From contig OZ023205.1 in the NCBI GenBank assembly GCA_963995525.1, positions 52,094,714 through 52,158,713 on the forward strand: 64,000 nucleotides of DNA, written 5' to 3'. Each line of letters opens with the position of its first letter. Positions within the stretch are counted from its first letter, which is position 1. Origin of the DNA: Escarpia spicata (lineage: Eukaryota; Annelida; Polychaeta; Sabellida; Siboglinidae). Positions 1 to 13,440 of the stretch are shown piece by piece. The position numbers were made by a program, and so were the translations under genes. The notes beneath the pieces are model-generated. The model did no database searches. It saw only the letters and a program-made list of their open reading frames with translations, and was not told where the DNA came from.

Positions 1-480
1 GCTTATAAATATCGCTATTATATTTTACCCAATGCAACAAGACAACACCAGATATTGAAGAAATGTGGCCAGAATAACCTTCTGACATTTATTTATTATT
101 CACCTGATAATTGGATGAGTTATTAGCTAAAACACAATACAATCAAATGTGGGCCATTTGAGGTCTTAAACATTGCCCCATTTATTTTACCTATACATTC
201 TAAAAACAAGGCCCACATTATAGAATATCATATTTAAATTATGGTAATACACCAGAACTATTAAAAAGACGCCTCCCAGACATTTAGACGATTAAAACTA
301 CTAACTATTACCACATCCTAGAGAGAGGTGGGGCCATTCCGCCACACCGTTTATTAATCCTACTTTAATTACCGCCCTAAAAACCCTGCGTATATTTGAA
401 GGAGGAAAAAGCCTTAAGGCAAAACCTCGTGTACCATTTAGAAACGGAAAAGCATCAGCAAAGCTAAAATTATTGCATGT
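1..480. repeat. Dispersed repeat, copy A
   Basis: AT-rich sequence with matching stretches around 60,790-61,100 (both share aggtcttaaaca, cctaaaaaccctgcgta and ggaggaaaaagcctt) and, for its first 100 bases, near 56,280-56,440 (caacaccagata, then ggccaga). Probably an interspersed element or a solo LTR. It could continue with gaps to about 560. Confidence 0.55.
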
Positions 481-677
481 GCGTGTTGTGAAAATCCCAT
501 ACATACTTATAACTAGTCTTATGGCAGGAGGGGAGGGAGGTGGAGTCAAAACTGATACGATATTCGATAAACAACTGAACATGAGGAATTTCAAATGTGG
601 CCGCTGCTGGAGGTGCAGTGGCCTTTTATGTCCTGAATGGTCGGACTAGTTTTTACTGTATCACTACGCTAAAGCGC

Positions 678-770
678 GGGAAGGCCGGCACGCCTCCCGG
701 CTATTGGACTCTGACCTGGGCGGGACGGCCGGTACGCCTTCAGGCTATTGGACTCTGACCTGGTCAAGGT
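678..770. repeat. GC-rich direct repeat, two ~44-bp copies
   Basis: The phrase ggctattggactctgacctgg occurs twice in slightly altered surroundings (near 699 and 742), each after a ggccgg-acgcct stretch. GC-rich against an AT-rich background. Confidence 0.7.
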
Positions 771-951
771 ACAGTGTCAGCTTGTTTACCTAGCCTGCAG
801 GCTGGCTCTAGGACTTTAGTGTTGCCTTGGTTGCCTCGCGTAAAACTTATTATGCAATGTAATCGCATAAATCCCTTTATGTAGGAAGAAGTGAAATGTG
901 AAGAACTATTCATGGAGAATCTGTATCTGAAGCTGTGTTTTGTCATTGTAG

Positions 952-1029
952 GGAGAGAGCATTTTATTCACATGGAAGGACAGCGAAGAAGCTCATAACA
1001 TCATCCACGTGAATCCGCCTGATAGCAAC
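952..1029 (+). CDS. Exon 1: cupredoxin-like domain, first part
   Basis: The acceptor ends in gtag at 951 and the donor is gtaagt at 1030. It encodes GESILFTWKDSEEAHNI and following residues, like the G-D-x-V-x-W strand plus the AHNI histidine of plastocyanin-type folds. It begins and ends in phase 0 and has no initiator, so earlier exons must lie before the window. Confidence 0.75.
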
Positions 1030-4000
1030 GTAAGTACCTCATCCACCCACGTCTTGGAGGTTTGATAATTCTATCATAGAATAATGTTAAATGATATAAA
1101 CTCTGTCTATTGTAGCACCTTGTTCACCCAATTGTGTCTAAATGAATCACCCTTATTTAATATAATGTTACCAGTATCTGCTGATGAATATCGAAGTTGC
1201 CATTTCACACATAGTGCAAAGATGATATTCAGAGTGAAACCTTTAAATTATATGCAGAAAACTGTCAAGTTATATCTTACATTGTTGTTAATGAAAACAC
1301 ATCTGAATGGTCAGTATTTTAGAAAAGATGTTATTCTGTTTAATATTTTATAATAGAATAATCAGACCAGACTTTGTACCTAACACTTTGTAGATGACAC
1401 CTCAGGAAGTTATCTTGGTAGACTTTATTTATGTCAATGTTTTACAAGTACACATTAAAATTGGAGAAGAAATATTTGATGAATATATGTAATAACAAAT
1501 GTTTCCTACAACATATTTTGTAAAATAATTTCACGCAAAAATTACATAATTTGTTATCAAGATATTTCGTAAAAAAAACATTGCATAAAATATTTCAGTA
1601 ACAGTGTCATACAAATATTTTGTTAAAGAAGTCATAAAAATGTTATAAACATATTTTATAGAGATATATACAAATCAATTCATCAAAATACATCCTAAAT
1701 CAATTACATTAAAACAATTCCATATAAACAAATCAGAAAACAGTCTTCTTTGGGTTTAACGTGCCTTGTTTTTGTCTATTTGTAGAACCCCTTAGGGGTG
1801 GTTCAGGGGGGTCTTTCGTTCAACAGTGGACGTCCCGTACCAAACAACAGCTTCCTGTACACATTTGACGAGGAGGGTATCTTCGGTGTTGCCTCCCAGG
1901 GGGCGCCAGGCTACGCTGGAACATTCACTGTGGTTGACGATGGTATGTGTGAAATATTTAAAATATATATTGCCAATTTCATCAGTCCTTCATGACTTTA
2001 AAACATTTGTTTTCTTTTTATTAGAATCAGCTTTGATGTCCAAGATGAGCTTGGAGAAGCCATGGAAGCGGTCCATTGTAATATTTACCTAGGCGGCTTG
2101 GCATAGCTGGAGAAACTGCCTAGATAAAAAGGAACATCAATTAAATATAGCAAGTTGTGTAGTGTATTATTTAATATTATTGTTAACTCTAGGTTTGTAT
2201 TGTTCACGAGAGTACCAACTAGCGAACGTCAATGTAACCATTCATAATACTGTGGCTCCACCTAGTGAGTATCCAAGTCATGAAACTTCATAACGGCAAC
2301 CTGCCTATAACAGTACTTTTGCGCAGTCCCAATGATGACCGTTATTCAGTGAATCAAAGTTACTACCAAATGTATATAATATAAATGAAAAATATCAGAC
2401 TTATAACATCAGCCAATCTAATTATAATAGGAAGTAATCTACAGGTTATTGTAATGACCAAGTATTTATTATACATTCTTATGTTCCACAGCCGTGAAGG
2501 TCGGCACACCATACATTGTGTCAAAGAAGAAAGGAGGCAACGTCGAGAAGGGCAGCGTTGTCCATCTGGCGACCGAATCAGCAGAGGCCAAGATATACTA
2601 CACCACAGATGGTGTGTTACCGGAACTTCACAAAATCGGCATCAAGGTAAAAAATACAATCTTACAATATGAAGCAGTACTTTTTAAAATGTATGCTGCT
2701 TAGTAATTTTTTGCATGTTTCTGTTATTTTGCATGCATTATTTAATATTTTCCCATTACATGCTATTTTGTAATATAAGGAGTAAAAGTACACGTTTTGT
2801 AATACAGCTGTATTTTAAAACTGTTAATTACTTTTACATATGTTTTCTGTTGTGAACTGTTATATTGTGATATATTATGAACCATTTCTGATGGTTTTAC
2901 AAAAAGTTCTTTCACAGACTGATTTTGTGATAACCAATTTATAGCCAGTTATGGCAGATTATAATTACGTCTACAGATCCTTGCAGAGATGTGATTTATC
3001 CACCATAAAATTTTCACAATGTATATACAAAAGCATATAATTCATCAGACGGATAGAAAGCGTAAGTTTTTGTAAATTAATCAGTTTAACTGTTTGCACA
3101 TGTTTAATCTGTCCTGTCACATTGTTACCATGAGAACCAATCACTAAGCTGTGTTGTAATGCGATCTCTCAGACCAGTTCTTGGTTATGCTCCGGAGAAA
3201 AAAAACCGTGTTGTCTTTTGATATTGTTAACACATTTTACTCTTGAAAACATGTTGACCAACACAGCTAAGAAGATACTTCACAATGCAATTGATTTATA
3301 TACCTTAATGCTAGCCACTGTATCACATAGACATTAAATAACTTATGAGATCACCGGTGTGTGAAACAGCAGCCATTTTGGTTTTGCATTAGAGATAAAA
3401 GTGGTCATTTCAAATCACAATATAGCTTACTAGTATTTGTAGATAGAATCATCTGATTTAAGCAAATCACTTCCGGTTAGGGTGTAGTAGTAAATATGTT
3501 TATTGAAAAAATGAAAGGTGAAAATGCAGTTGAACATTAAGCAGCTGCTTATTTGGTTGCATCTTGAAACTTCATCTTGCCTTCTTTTATGCTTCACAAT
3601 CCCTGCTTTTTACTGTTGCAGCCCAGTATTGAGTATTTAAAAGACTACGTCCCTCCAAAGGTGGCGAAGGTAACTTGGTCCATCGGACTTTCTCCACCTA
3701 ATAACAACTCCCTTTGGCCCTCTGTGACATACAATCCCTACTTCCTAGTAACCTCTTCCTTTTCCAACCATCCCTCAACATCTATTTGCTGCACACAAGT
3801 GGGTTTGGTTTACACAAGGTCCTGTTTGGAATCATGATTTTAGACAGAGACAATTTAAAGATATTTTCACAAGCTAGAGTATCATATAAATTTGACCTTC
3901 ATTACGGATATCAGTTTACTTCGTTATGGATATAAGTTTCTTGGGGTGCATGTATTTTTGCTACTGTGATTTAACGACGTAATATACAAAATTATCAGGT

Positions 4001-7000
4001 AATTATTTCAGATTTGTAACTTCTATGTAAAAATGTATACCTAATGAAATACAATAGAAAAGTGTTAATGAAAATACTTCACTGTTAGTGGTATAATTTA
4101 ACTTAATGCACCGCCCCTTACAAATTATAAAGGGGAATATTATGATGAGTCTTATTGTATATATTTTTATTTTTTGTATTTAACACAAATGATGATAGGA
4201 AGATATCTATATTCTCAAATAAACATTCTCACTCAATTTTGCTAATCTGAAGTTTTCACGTATAAACCAATAAGCTGCAGATTAGCAAACTTTTTGACTG
4301 ATTTCACTGGTTTGCCTTTTCTAATGTCCATGAGGGGATGTGTGATTAACCCTGTCTACTAAATACGTCAGACTCTTGGACTGTTATTCACTGTTTTCAT
4401 TTCATGCTGCATTGAAAAATGAAGGCATTTCATAGCAATATTCCAACATGTATTTCACACGTGATATGTTGGCTGATGGTAGACCAGTTTGGTAATTTCT
4501 TTCTGGTGCTGGCTTTTCTTGGATTAACCACAAGATAAAACAGTATAGACTAATATTTTTCTACATTTACAGGTTTGTTTCAACAGGTATTGTATGATAT
4601 TGTATTCTGTTTTTAATGTATATTGCATTGCACTTTGTATTGTACACTGTTGTACATACACTGTAGTATACTGTACTGTTGAATTTAGACTATTTGCAGA
4701 TGACACCTTAATTCAAAAGTGGCGTCTATATTTACTTGAAAACAACTTATTACAGCTTATTGAATTGGTGTTTATCAACATTTCTACATCGTACAAAAAG
4801 TTACAATATACATACAACAGAGTCGACAATGAAATATTGAATGGGAAATGCACGAAGTGTAAAAACTAGCATTTCACAGAACATATACAAATGATATAAT
4901 CATATGCAATTAGTGCACTGTTGTTATTAATGGGATCATCTATTGTAATTGTAACAAGCAAATGCAGATTCCTACATCATAGCAAATATCAACCACGAAC
5001 ATCCTGTCTACATTCAACGTGTTCGCCTTTTGATGAACAGGAATAAGTCTTTGCGATAGCATTCATAAATTTTCTTATACATTAGTTTTAGACAGTTCAG
5101 CTATTAGCTTTGTTATGCTGCCATGTCATTGTTGATTTGTTTTTGCATAAGGTGGAATCATGTTTTGTGTCAGGTTCTATTAAAACGTGACTTAGTTCTT
5201 TCACAATTGAGAGTGGTGAAATGTTGTCTACACATAAACAGTAGAACTTCTGTAATATCAGTTGTGTTGTCATCTTTTCTTCCCAGCTCTACGATCCAGA
5301 GAAAGGGGTAGTTTTGAAGAGATCTGGCTTCTGCTTCATTCGAAGCATTGCTGTCGCCGATGGCATGCTCAGAAGTGAAATTTTCACATCAAGGTTTGTA
5401 CTGCGTTTTGAGATGTGAAATGTTCACTTTACAATTTGTACCCAGTTTTAGAATTTATTTCACATCGAGGATCATACAGACTTTTGAGAAGTCACATGTT
5501 CACTTTGGGTTTGTACTGCAATTTGACAAGTGATAGTTCCAAGTTGTGGTTTATACAACTATCTGACAAGTTTGTTAACAAGTATACCTTGTGAACACTA
5601 CATGTCAAAAGTTTCAAGGAAAAGTCAGTGAAACAGCTTTTCCCAAAGACTCGGTGGGAAGTGACAGGGAATTTTACCTTCCTGGATATGGGGCATGTAT
5701 ATGTTTTGTCAAAAGTAAAATCCATTCCCACGGCTATCACATTATTCGGGAATTTACGTTTTTACTAAAGCTCATTAGATCTTGTTCAAAATGTAATAGT
5801 TGTAATTTTAGTCAGAAAAAATCTTTCACTTGAGATTCAAAAGGGTGGACGTGACATGTTTAGGGTTTATTCAAAGGCTCTACGTGAGGTGAGAAACCAT
5901 AGTAAAACATAGTTTTTTGTTAGAGGAACGTTGGGGAATTTTAAAGTTATTTCCCTGTGTGAACCCTGTTTATGGAGATGTTATTCTCTGCAGGCGGTTC
6001 ACAGTGCAGCCAGGAGATGACGAGGAATCAAGTGCTTCGGAACCAGAGCCGGTTGATGACTCGGCACAGATGGTGAGGACAAAGTAGTCGCTGAAAAATG
6101 TTGCTAAAATGTTGAAACTTCAGAATTTTTATTTTGACGCTCTTGACATAATGTTTCTATTAAAATGTGTCTTGTCTTTTTCAAAAAAACAAGTTGCACT
6201 GGATTGTTTGTAAATACATATAAAGATAAAGTGATGTTTGTTTTGTTTACAAAAAAGTTATATAAACAATGTGTTTACCAGATTTTGTTTACAAACAATT
6301 TGTTTACAAACAATTTGTTTACACTTGGTTTGTTTAAATGCAAAACACACATTTGCTTTTGCATATGTAAACAAACAAGTTATTTACAGACAACTTGTTT
6401 GCCTACCAAAAATTACCTTGGCTGGAATCCCAAACTATTGTATCGTAATGTATAACATTTTCAAAGCTTACTGGTCATATTTATTCTAATTTTGACCAAT
6501 TATTAAATAAATGTCAAACTTTACAATGCCATACCCTGGGATGAAAAGGACTAACCAGCCTAATTGTCTCATATTATAACTATTATTATGCAACAAGGAC
6601 TCATCCGTTATCGAGTGATGACGAAAGTACACCCCTACGTTATCCCTAAACAAAGCTTTTTGAAGTATAACTATATAAGTGAAAATATATATTAAAACCC
6701 CACAGAAAAGTTACATTTTTTATCGATGTTTTTTCCAACAGGAGACAGCGCGACTGTGGTGGACCTGTGTGCCAACCACCAAGGCCTGCTTTACTGACCC
6801 GGGGGTCATGGAACTATTCTGGGAACCACCCTCCAACGAAGCCCGCCCCTTCATCAGGGGGTATCAGGTGGGTTACTCTTTCATCTATCGTTGTTCCCTT
6901 CAAACATTTTACTTTGCATGTTGATATTATTCCGCGTCAATCATTGCTTTGGTGCGAGGCCATAAAGTTGGTTAAAAAATATTTACATGAATTATAAGAA

Positions 7001-10000
7001 CAATATACTGAGATACACAAATGTCAATCATCTCCAAAAAACATTATAAGTGGAGTGCCCCAAGGATCCATACTTGGACCAATCTTATTTTTAATTTATA
7101 TCAATGATATAACTAATTCTACGTCTCTGAATCTATTATCTTTTGCAGATGACACAACTGTATACCAATCAGGTCCTCATATTGATACTTTAATTGACAG
7201 CGTAAACCAAGAATTAATACATTTGTACGATTGGCTTTGTGCCAATAAATTGTCATTAAATATAAAAAAGACAAACTTTTGCATATTTAGTCCACCAAAT
7301 AGCAAATACCAGTAAATAACTGTATTAAGATAAACAGTGAAATTATTAATCATGTTGGAAAGGATGACAAAGAAGAATCGGTAAAGTTCTTAGGAATACA
7401 TATTGATAAACATTTAACATGGAAAAAACATATCAACATAATCAGTTCTAAATTATCTAGAGCAATTTTTGTAATTAATAGAATGAAACATTTTTTGCCA
7501 TGCAGTGCTTTAAAAACTCTATATTACACCTTGATTCAAAGTCACTTAACTTACGGTGTACAAGCATGGGGCAATGGAAATACCATAAGAAAGATAGAAC
7601 TATTACAAAAACGCGCTATACGAATAATTAACAAAAAAAGATATAGAAGTCACACCGATCCTATCTTTAAATCTGAAAATATACTTTAAATCACTGATAT
7701 TCACAGGTTACGTGTCTCACTATTTATGTATGATTATCACAATAATACACTGCCTAAATCCTTCAAACACTATATACCAAAACAAAATCTAGCCACTAAC
7801 ACCAGAATTACTAGACAACGTAACCTCCTATATAGAGAAAAGCCCAGAACACATTTTTCATCTAAATTACCTAAACACCATTTTATAAAATTATGGAATA
7901 ATCTCGATTATAAGATACAAAACGTCAAATCCAGACAACAAATGAAAATTGTATTATCCAATCAATATCTAGACAACTATCTTAGCCACGTGCACTGCCT
8001 AAATCCCAGATGTGCGGAGTGCAATTAAATATTTGTTTACTTTATATATTAATGTTCGGATCCGCTAAAATTTCTTATAATTGTTTTCTAACAGTAATTA
8101 CCTACAATAATTCGTTTCTCTCTCCATCGCATCCCCAGTCCGTTGTCATACAAAAGATATCATACACTCGTGATAATCATCGTATACGTATGCGTAAATA
8201 TAATTCGAAATATATGTTTATGGGGTCACAGGAAGACGGCATATTACATGCCATGTGACCACCATGCAACACAACTTTATTTTTAAACGGTTGTTTTGTG
8301 TATGTATACTGTTATGTTGTTGTTGCAAAATAAATTGATTTGATTTGAAGAACATATTTCTTTCCAAATCTACATTTTAAGTTTCTTTTAATACTATTTC
8401 AACATATTTTATTCATTGATGTTTGCACTGCATAAATGATGTAAATGAGTTCATTTGAAAAATATTAATTCTGTTAAAAATTTGTATCAAACATTTTGAC
8501 AACATTTTTGATTGCACCCCTGCAGATTTTCCTGAATGGGGTCACGTATTGTGAGATGTTCCCCCCACTCCACAACAGTGTCAACGTGGCGGGTATGGCG
8601 GGAGGTCACGTCTACGAGGTCATTCTCGAGGTCTACCCAGTCGATGCCATGTTTCTTCCTCATCGCTCCAACAAACTGGTAGGTCAACCATTTTGTATAT
8701 TCTGGTGGGAGCAAAATTGTGTGTCCTAATGTTTTATGCCAATTTGACAAAAACCTGAAAACACTTTTCCACAATATATAGTCATATTCAAAATTTCTAA
8801 TACATTTACATTCAATGCTGTAGAAACAAACTGTTAGAAAAGTCGTTTTGAGGGAAGTACTTACGAAAATAGACCAGCGGAATCCAAATCTCGTAAAAGA
8901 TGCCTGCTTAAAAACCATGCGTTCTATCTGTGCCGTGTAAATCGCTCTATGGCCAGGATGTGTCATTTGAATCAGTGCGAGATCAGATTGTGTATTAAAC
9001 TAGGCTAAGAACGTTAAGAACGCGACATTTCAGTGACCCAGTTTTTGACTGGTCGTGAATAATTTTTTTCACTTGATCCACGGCAGGTTGGAGGTGACTT
9101 AACTTAATAATTATTATGTTCAGCTGTCTCAATGACTTGTGTCAGACCGCAGCAGTCCCGGATCTGCGGAGTAAACTACTTGTTTTAAATGCATGTAATG
9201 AACACTGAGACTTTTAAGAGCACTTTTAAACATTCTCTTTTAATCAATATTTTAACTGCTACTATGACTTTTAGACTTGGCATTAAGCTTTTATCAATCA
9301 TCTTTTGTTTATATGACACGATAATACTAATATTTAAATATATATATATATATATACATCTTTTTTATTCTTTTTTTACTTAATTAATTACTGTTTTGAT
9401 TTATTACTATTTTATATGTAAAGCGCCTTGAATAGTTTCTAACTAGAGTTGGCGCTATATAAGTATATTTATTTATTATGAAAAACTAGCAACAGACTAC
9501 TTCCTTTTAAAGGCAAAGAATAAAAGTTTTTATTGGTTATTAAAGGCGTCTCCTCAATTCATTTTGTGCTTGTCTCATTTCAAATTTTGTCGTTAAAGCT
9601 TGTTTTGAAACTGGATGTTTTGTTTACCATTTGAACATGCTCTGGGGTTGTATCTACTAATTACATACATTATTACGGATTTACTAAACACAGTTTGGCA
9701 GACAGTGTGCCTTCAACATTAGTATCATAGTATTAAAAACATTGTATTAATTAATTAATTAAAAACTAGGAACAGACTGTCTCCTTTTAGCACTATTGCT
9801 CTACACTTGATTTCAAGTAATGAGTATTACAGTCAATTTCGACAAACATTACAACTCAGAATTTCTTTAAAAAATTATGATCATAATTCATTATATATAT
9901 AATACATTTTTCGGGTCAGGTTGGTACAGGGGCCGAGTTGGCAAGCACACCACAAACTTAGCAAGACATGCCGTGCTCGGACCTCAGAGTGACGGGGGCC

Positions 10001-12828
10001 AGATTGCGATCATGTAATGACACCAAGACGCCAAGAGAGGTGGCAGAAGACCGCACGCGATAGCGGAACCTTTGATGGGACTGATTGCAACACTACTATG
10101 TCCCCCAGACTATTTACGAAACAGTGCACCATTTTGATTGTGAACTCCAATCTTTTTAAAATTCTTTGACATTGTAACCATGTCTCTGTGTCTGTAGGTG
10201 ATGAAGTGCCCCAAGACCAACAGTACAGGAGGCCCAGTGATCTCTCTGGAGACGACAGACAAGGCTGATGATATGGCCATTGTGTGGATGTCCATCACCT
10301 CCTCTGACTCCCCCATCACTGGCTACAGGGTCTACCTCAACGGCACCATGTGTGGCAACCAGGTGAGTCTCGGGGGTCATGCCAAAAGTCGGGGGAAATT
10401 TAATGTGAGGGATCATCTCAAAAATATGTCAAAGAAAAAAATATGTTGGCAAGAACCGTCCCAAAAGTTGGAAAATAGCCTTAAATGTGAGGGATCATCC
10501 CAATGCCGAGAGAAAAAACATGATGTGAGAGATCATCCCAAAAGTTGATAGGAGAACAAATGTGAGGGACCATCCCTAAAAGCAGAAGAGAAAATATGAA
10601 ATATAAGGGACAATGCCAAATGTCTAAAGGACCTCACCGGAAGTGTGAGAACATTTTCAGAGTTTGGGGACCATATCAAACGTATGATGTTGAATAATGT
10701 ACAAGTATTGCAGTTGTGACATTTGCAGATGATTTAATCTTTAATGTTAATTCGACTTCAGTGACAGACAGAATGTGTGGGTAAACACAGCATATTTGTG
10801 AAGTTAAATGTGTTATTTCAGAATGAAAAAGACCACGCACCCTAAAATTTGCAATTATTACGCTTGTGGTATTTCATGACACGGGTGACGTGAATATACC
10901 TTCTTGTGGTCAATGTTTTCAGGTTGTGCCGGACGAAGGGAATGACCGGTGTAAGGTGGTCATTGAGGGATGTCAGCTGAACTTTTTGTACCGAGTACAA
11001 GTGTCGGCCATGCCAGAAGGTTTGTGCATCTTAAAAGTAGAAATGTACTGTTTGGGATTAACCACTAGAAACATATTGTAGAGTATTAACCCTTTAGACC
11101 TGACAACTTTTCAATGAAGTGCATTCCGATTCCACAGATTGTTCATACACATTCGGAAAGATATGTTTTTAAACGGTGCTAATACTAAAACTGTCAGGAT
11201 AATGCCGTAGGTGTGAGTAGTTGCTGTCTAAAAGGTTAACAGAGAACGTTTCTAGAGATTCTTGTATGAGCTCAGATTGCTGAGGATAGAAATGTAATAT
11301 TATTATACAAATATCCCCGTCATAGCAAGTAGACTAAGCTTTACAGTGAACTTATTGTGCATGTCGATGGCACAACATGTGAATAGTTACAGAGCAGAGG
11401 GTGGTTGTGAGTGATTGCAGTCTAAATGGTTAATACAAAATAAAAAATTACCTTGTTTTGACTTATCTTCCTATTTGTTTGTCAGGAGTCTGGTTAAACG
11501 CATTTGTTCATAGTTCAAACTTATTCAAACTTTATATTTGAGTGTTGCGGACTAGTTTGGTGTTAACTTCTGACGTTTTGTGACCCCCCACAGACGGCAG
11601 GAGTCCGAAGTTGTCTAATGAGTTGGAAGTATCACTCCCCCTTGAGACAGCCTACATCAAGTTGCCGCCCAGTGAACTTCGGCTGAATGACGGCAACCTC
11701 TACAGGGAGTACATGGAAGTACGTGAGGGCTCGGGATATGTTCCGAACATGGATCAAGGTAATTATTGCCATAAATAGGTATAAATATGTAGGTATAAAC
11801 TGGAGGGTCCTAAAAAAAATGGTTTGTGCGTGGTTAGACAAAATAATGAAATTTATCACAAACATGTTTGTTGTATATATTCGTGGGTTAGTGATTATCT
11901 TTGAGATCTTCAGCAATGTTAGTCAAGTAAGTATTACATAAATCTCATGTTTATGTTTATTTTCATAATTGGGTGTTTTGCCAAGGCAGGGTTTGGTTAG
12001 ATTTATTTAAATATTGTTACAAAAACGTACAGTTTTGAATTAGGGTTAAAACTTGTGGCTTGGGCATACACTGTAAAAAAAAATTATGTAATAAATTTCA
12101 TGAGATCTTTACAACAATTACATGTATCAGTTATCAAATTTCGTTGTGTAATCAATTGCTATTATTATAACACACATATAATATGATTACGAATAAACAA
12201 TATTTATTGTGGTTCGCATATATTACTTGTTAATTTCTACTCTCTCATAACTTTGTTCACCCTATTTATTCCTGCCCCCCCCCAGGCCCGGTTACGTCAA
12301 TTGCGGTGCAACAACCCAAGTACCCTGTTGCCGCCATGGATGTTGTCGACCAGTCAGGTAAGTTATATGACCCCAAAATTATGGTAATATATAATATAAT
12401 CAGTGATTATATTCATTTGTGTGATTCTCAGAAGCAGTTTTAATGTTGGGTAATGTAGTTGTAGCTGACATATAGTGACATTTTAGAATGCCGGAGGGCT
12501 AACAACACACACACAACACACACACACACTCACAACACACACACTCACACAACACACACAAACAACACACACACACACAACACATACACTCATACACTCA
12601 TACACACAACACACACACACTCACACACACACACTCATACACACAACACACACACTCACACACACACTCTCCTACATACAACACACACACTCACACCCAC
12701 ACTCACACACATACACTCACACACACACTCACACACACAACACACACTCACTCACACACACACTCACACACAACACACACACTCACACACACATTCACAC
12801 ACACACTCTCCTACATACAACACACACA

Positions 12829-12908
<80 letters not shown>

Positions 12909-13358
12909 ACACACACACTCACACAACACACACAAACAACACACACACACACAACACATACACTCATACACTCATACACACAACACACTCACACACACTC
13001 ACACACACACACTCATACACACAACACACACACTCACACACACACACTCATACACACAACACACACACACTCACACCCACACTCACACACATACACTCAC
13101 ACACACACATTCACTCACACACACAACACACACTCACTCACACACACACTCACACACACATTCACACACACACTCTCCTACATACAACACACACACTCAC
13201 ACACACACACACTCACACACATACACACTCACACACATGTGCACACACACTCACACACACAACACACACACTCACACACACACATGCGCGCACACACACA
13301 CTCACCCACACAACACACACACTCACACACACTCGCACACACACACACACTCACACAC

Positions 13359-13440
<82 letters not shown>

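Noticed and set aside
4668..4720. RLFADDTLI, possible reverse transcriptase remnant
   Set aside because: Only about ten residues match; flanking sequence shows no further LINE motif.
8487..8966. 159-codon minus-strand frame
   Set aside because: It is the antisense of exon 9 and intron sequence; no motif.
10715..10745. FADDLI-like stretch
   Set aside because: Too short, and flanks are unrelated to reverse transcriptase.
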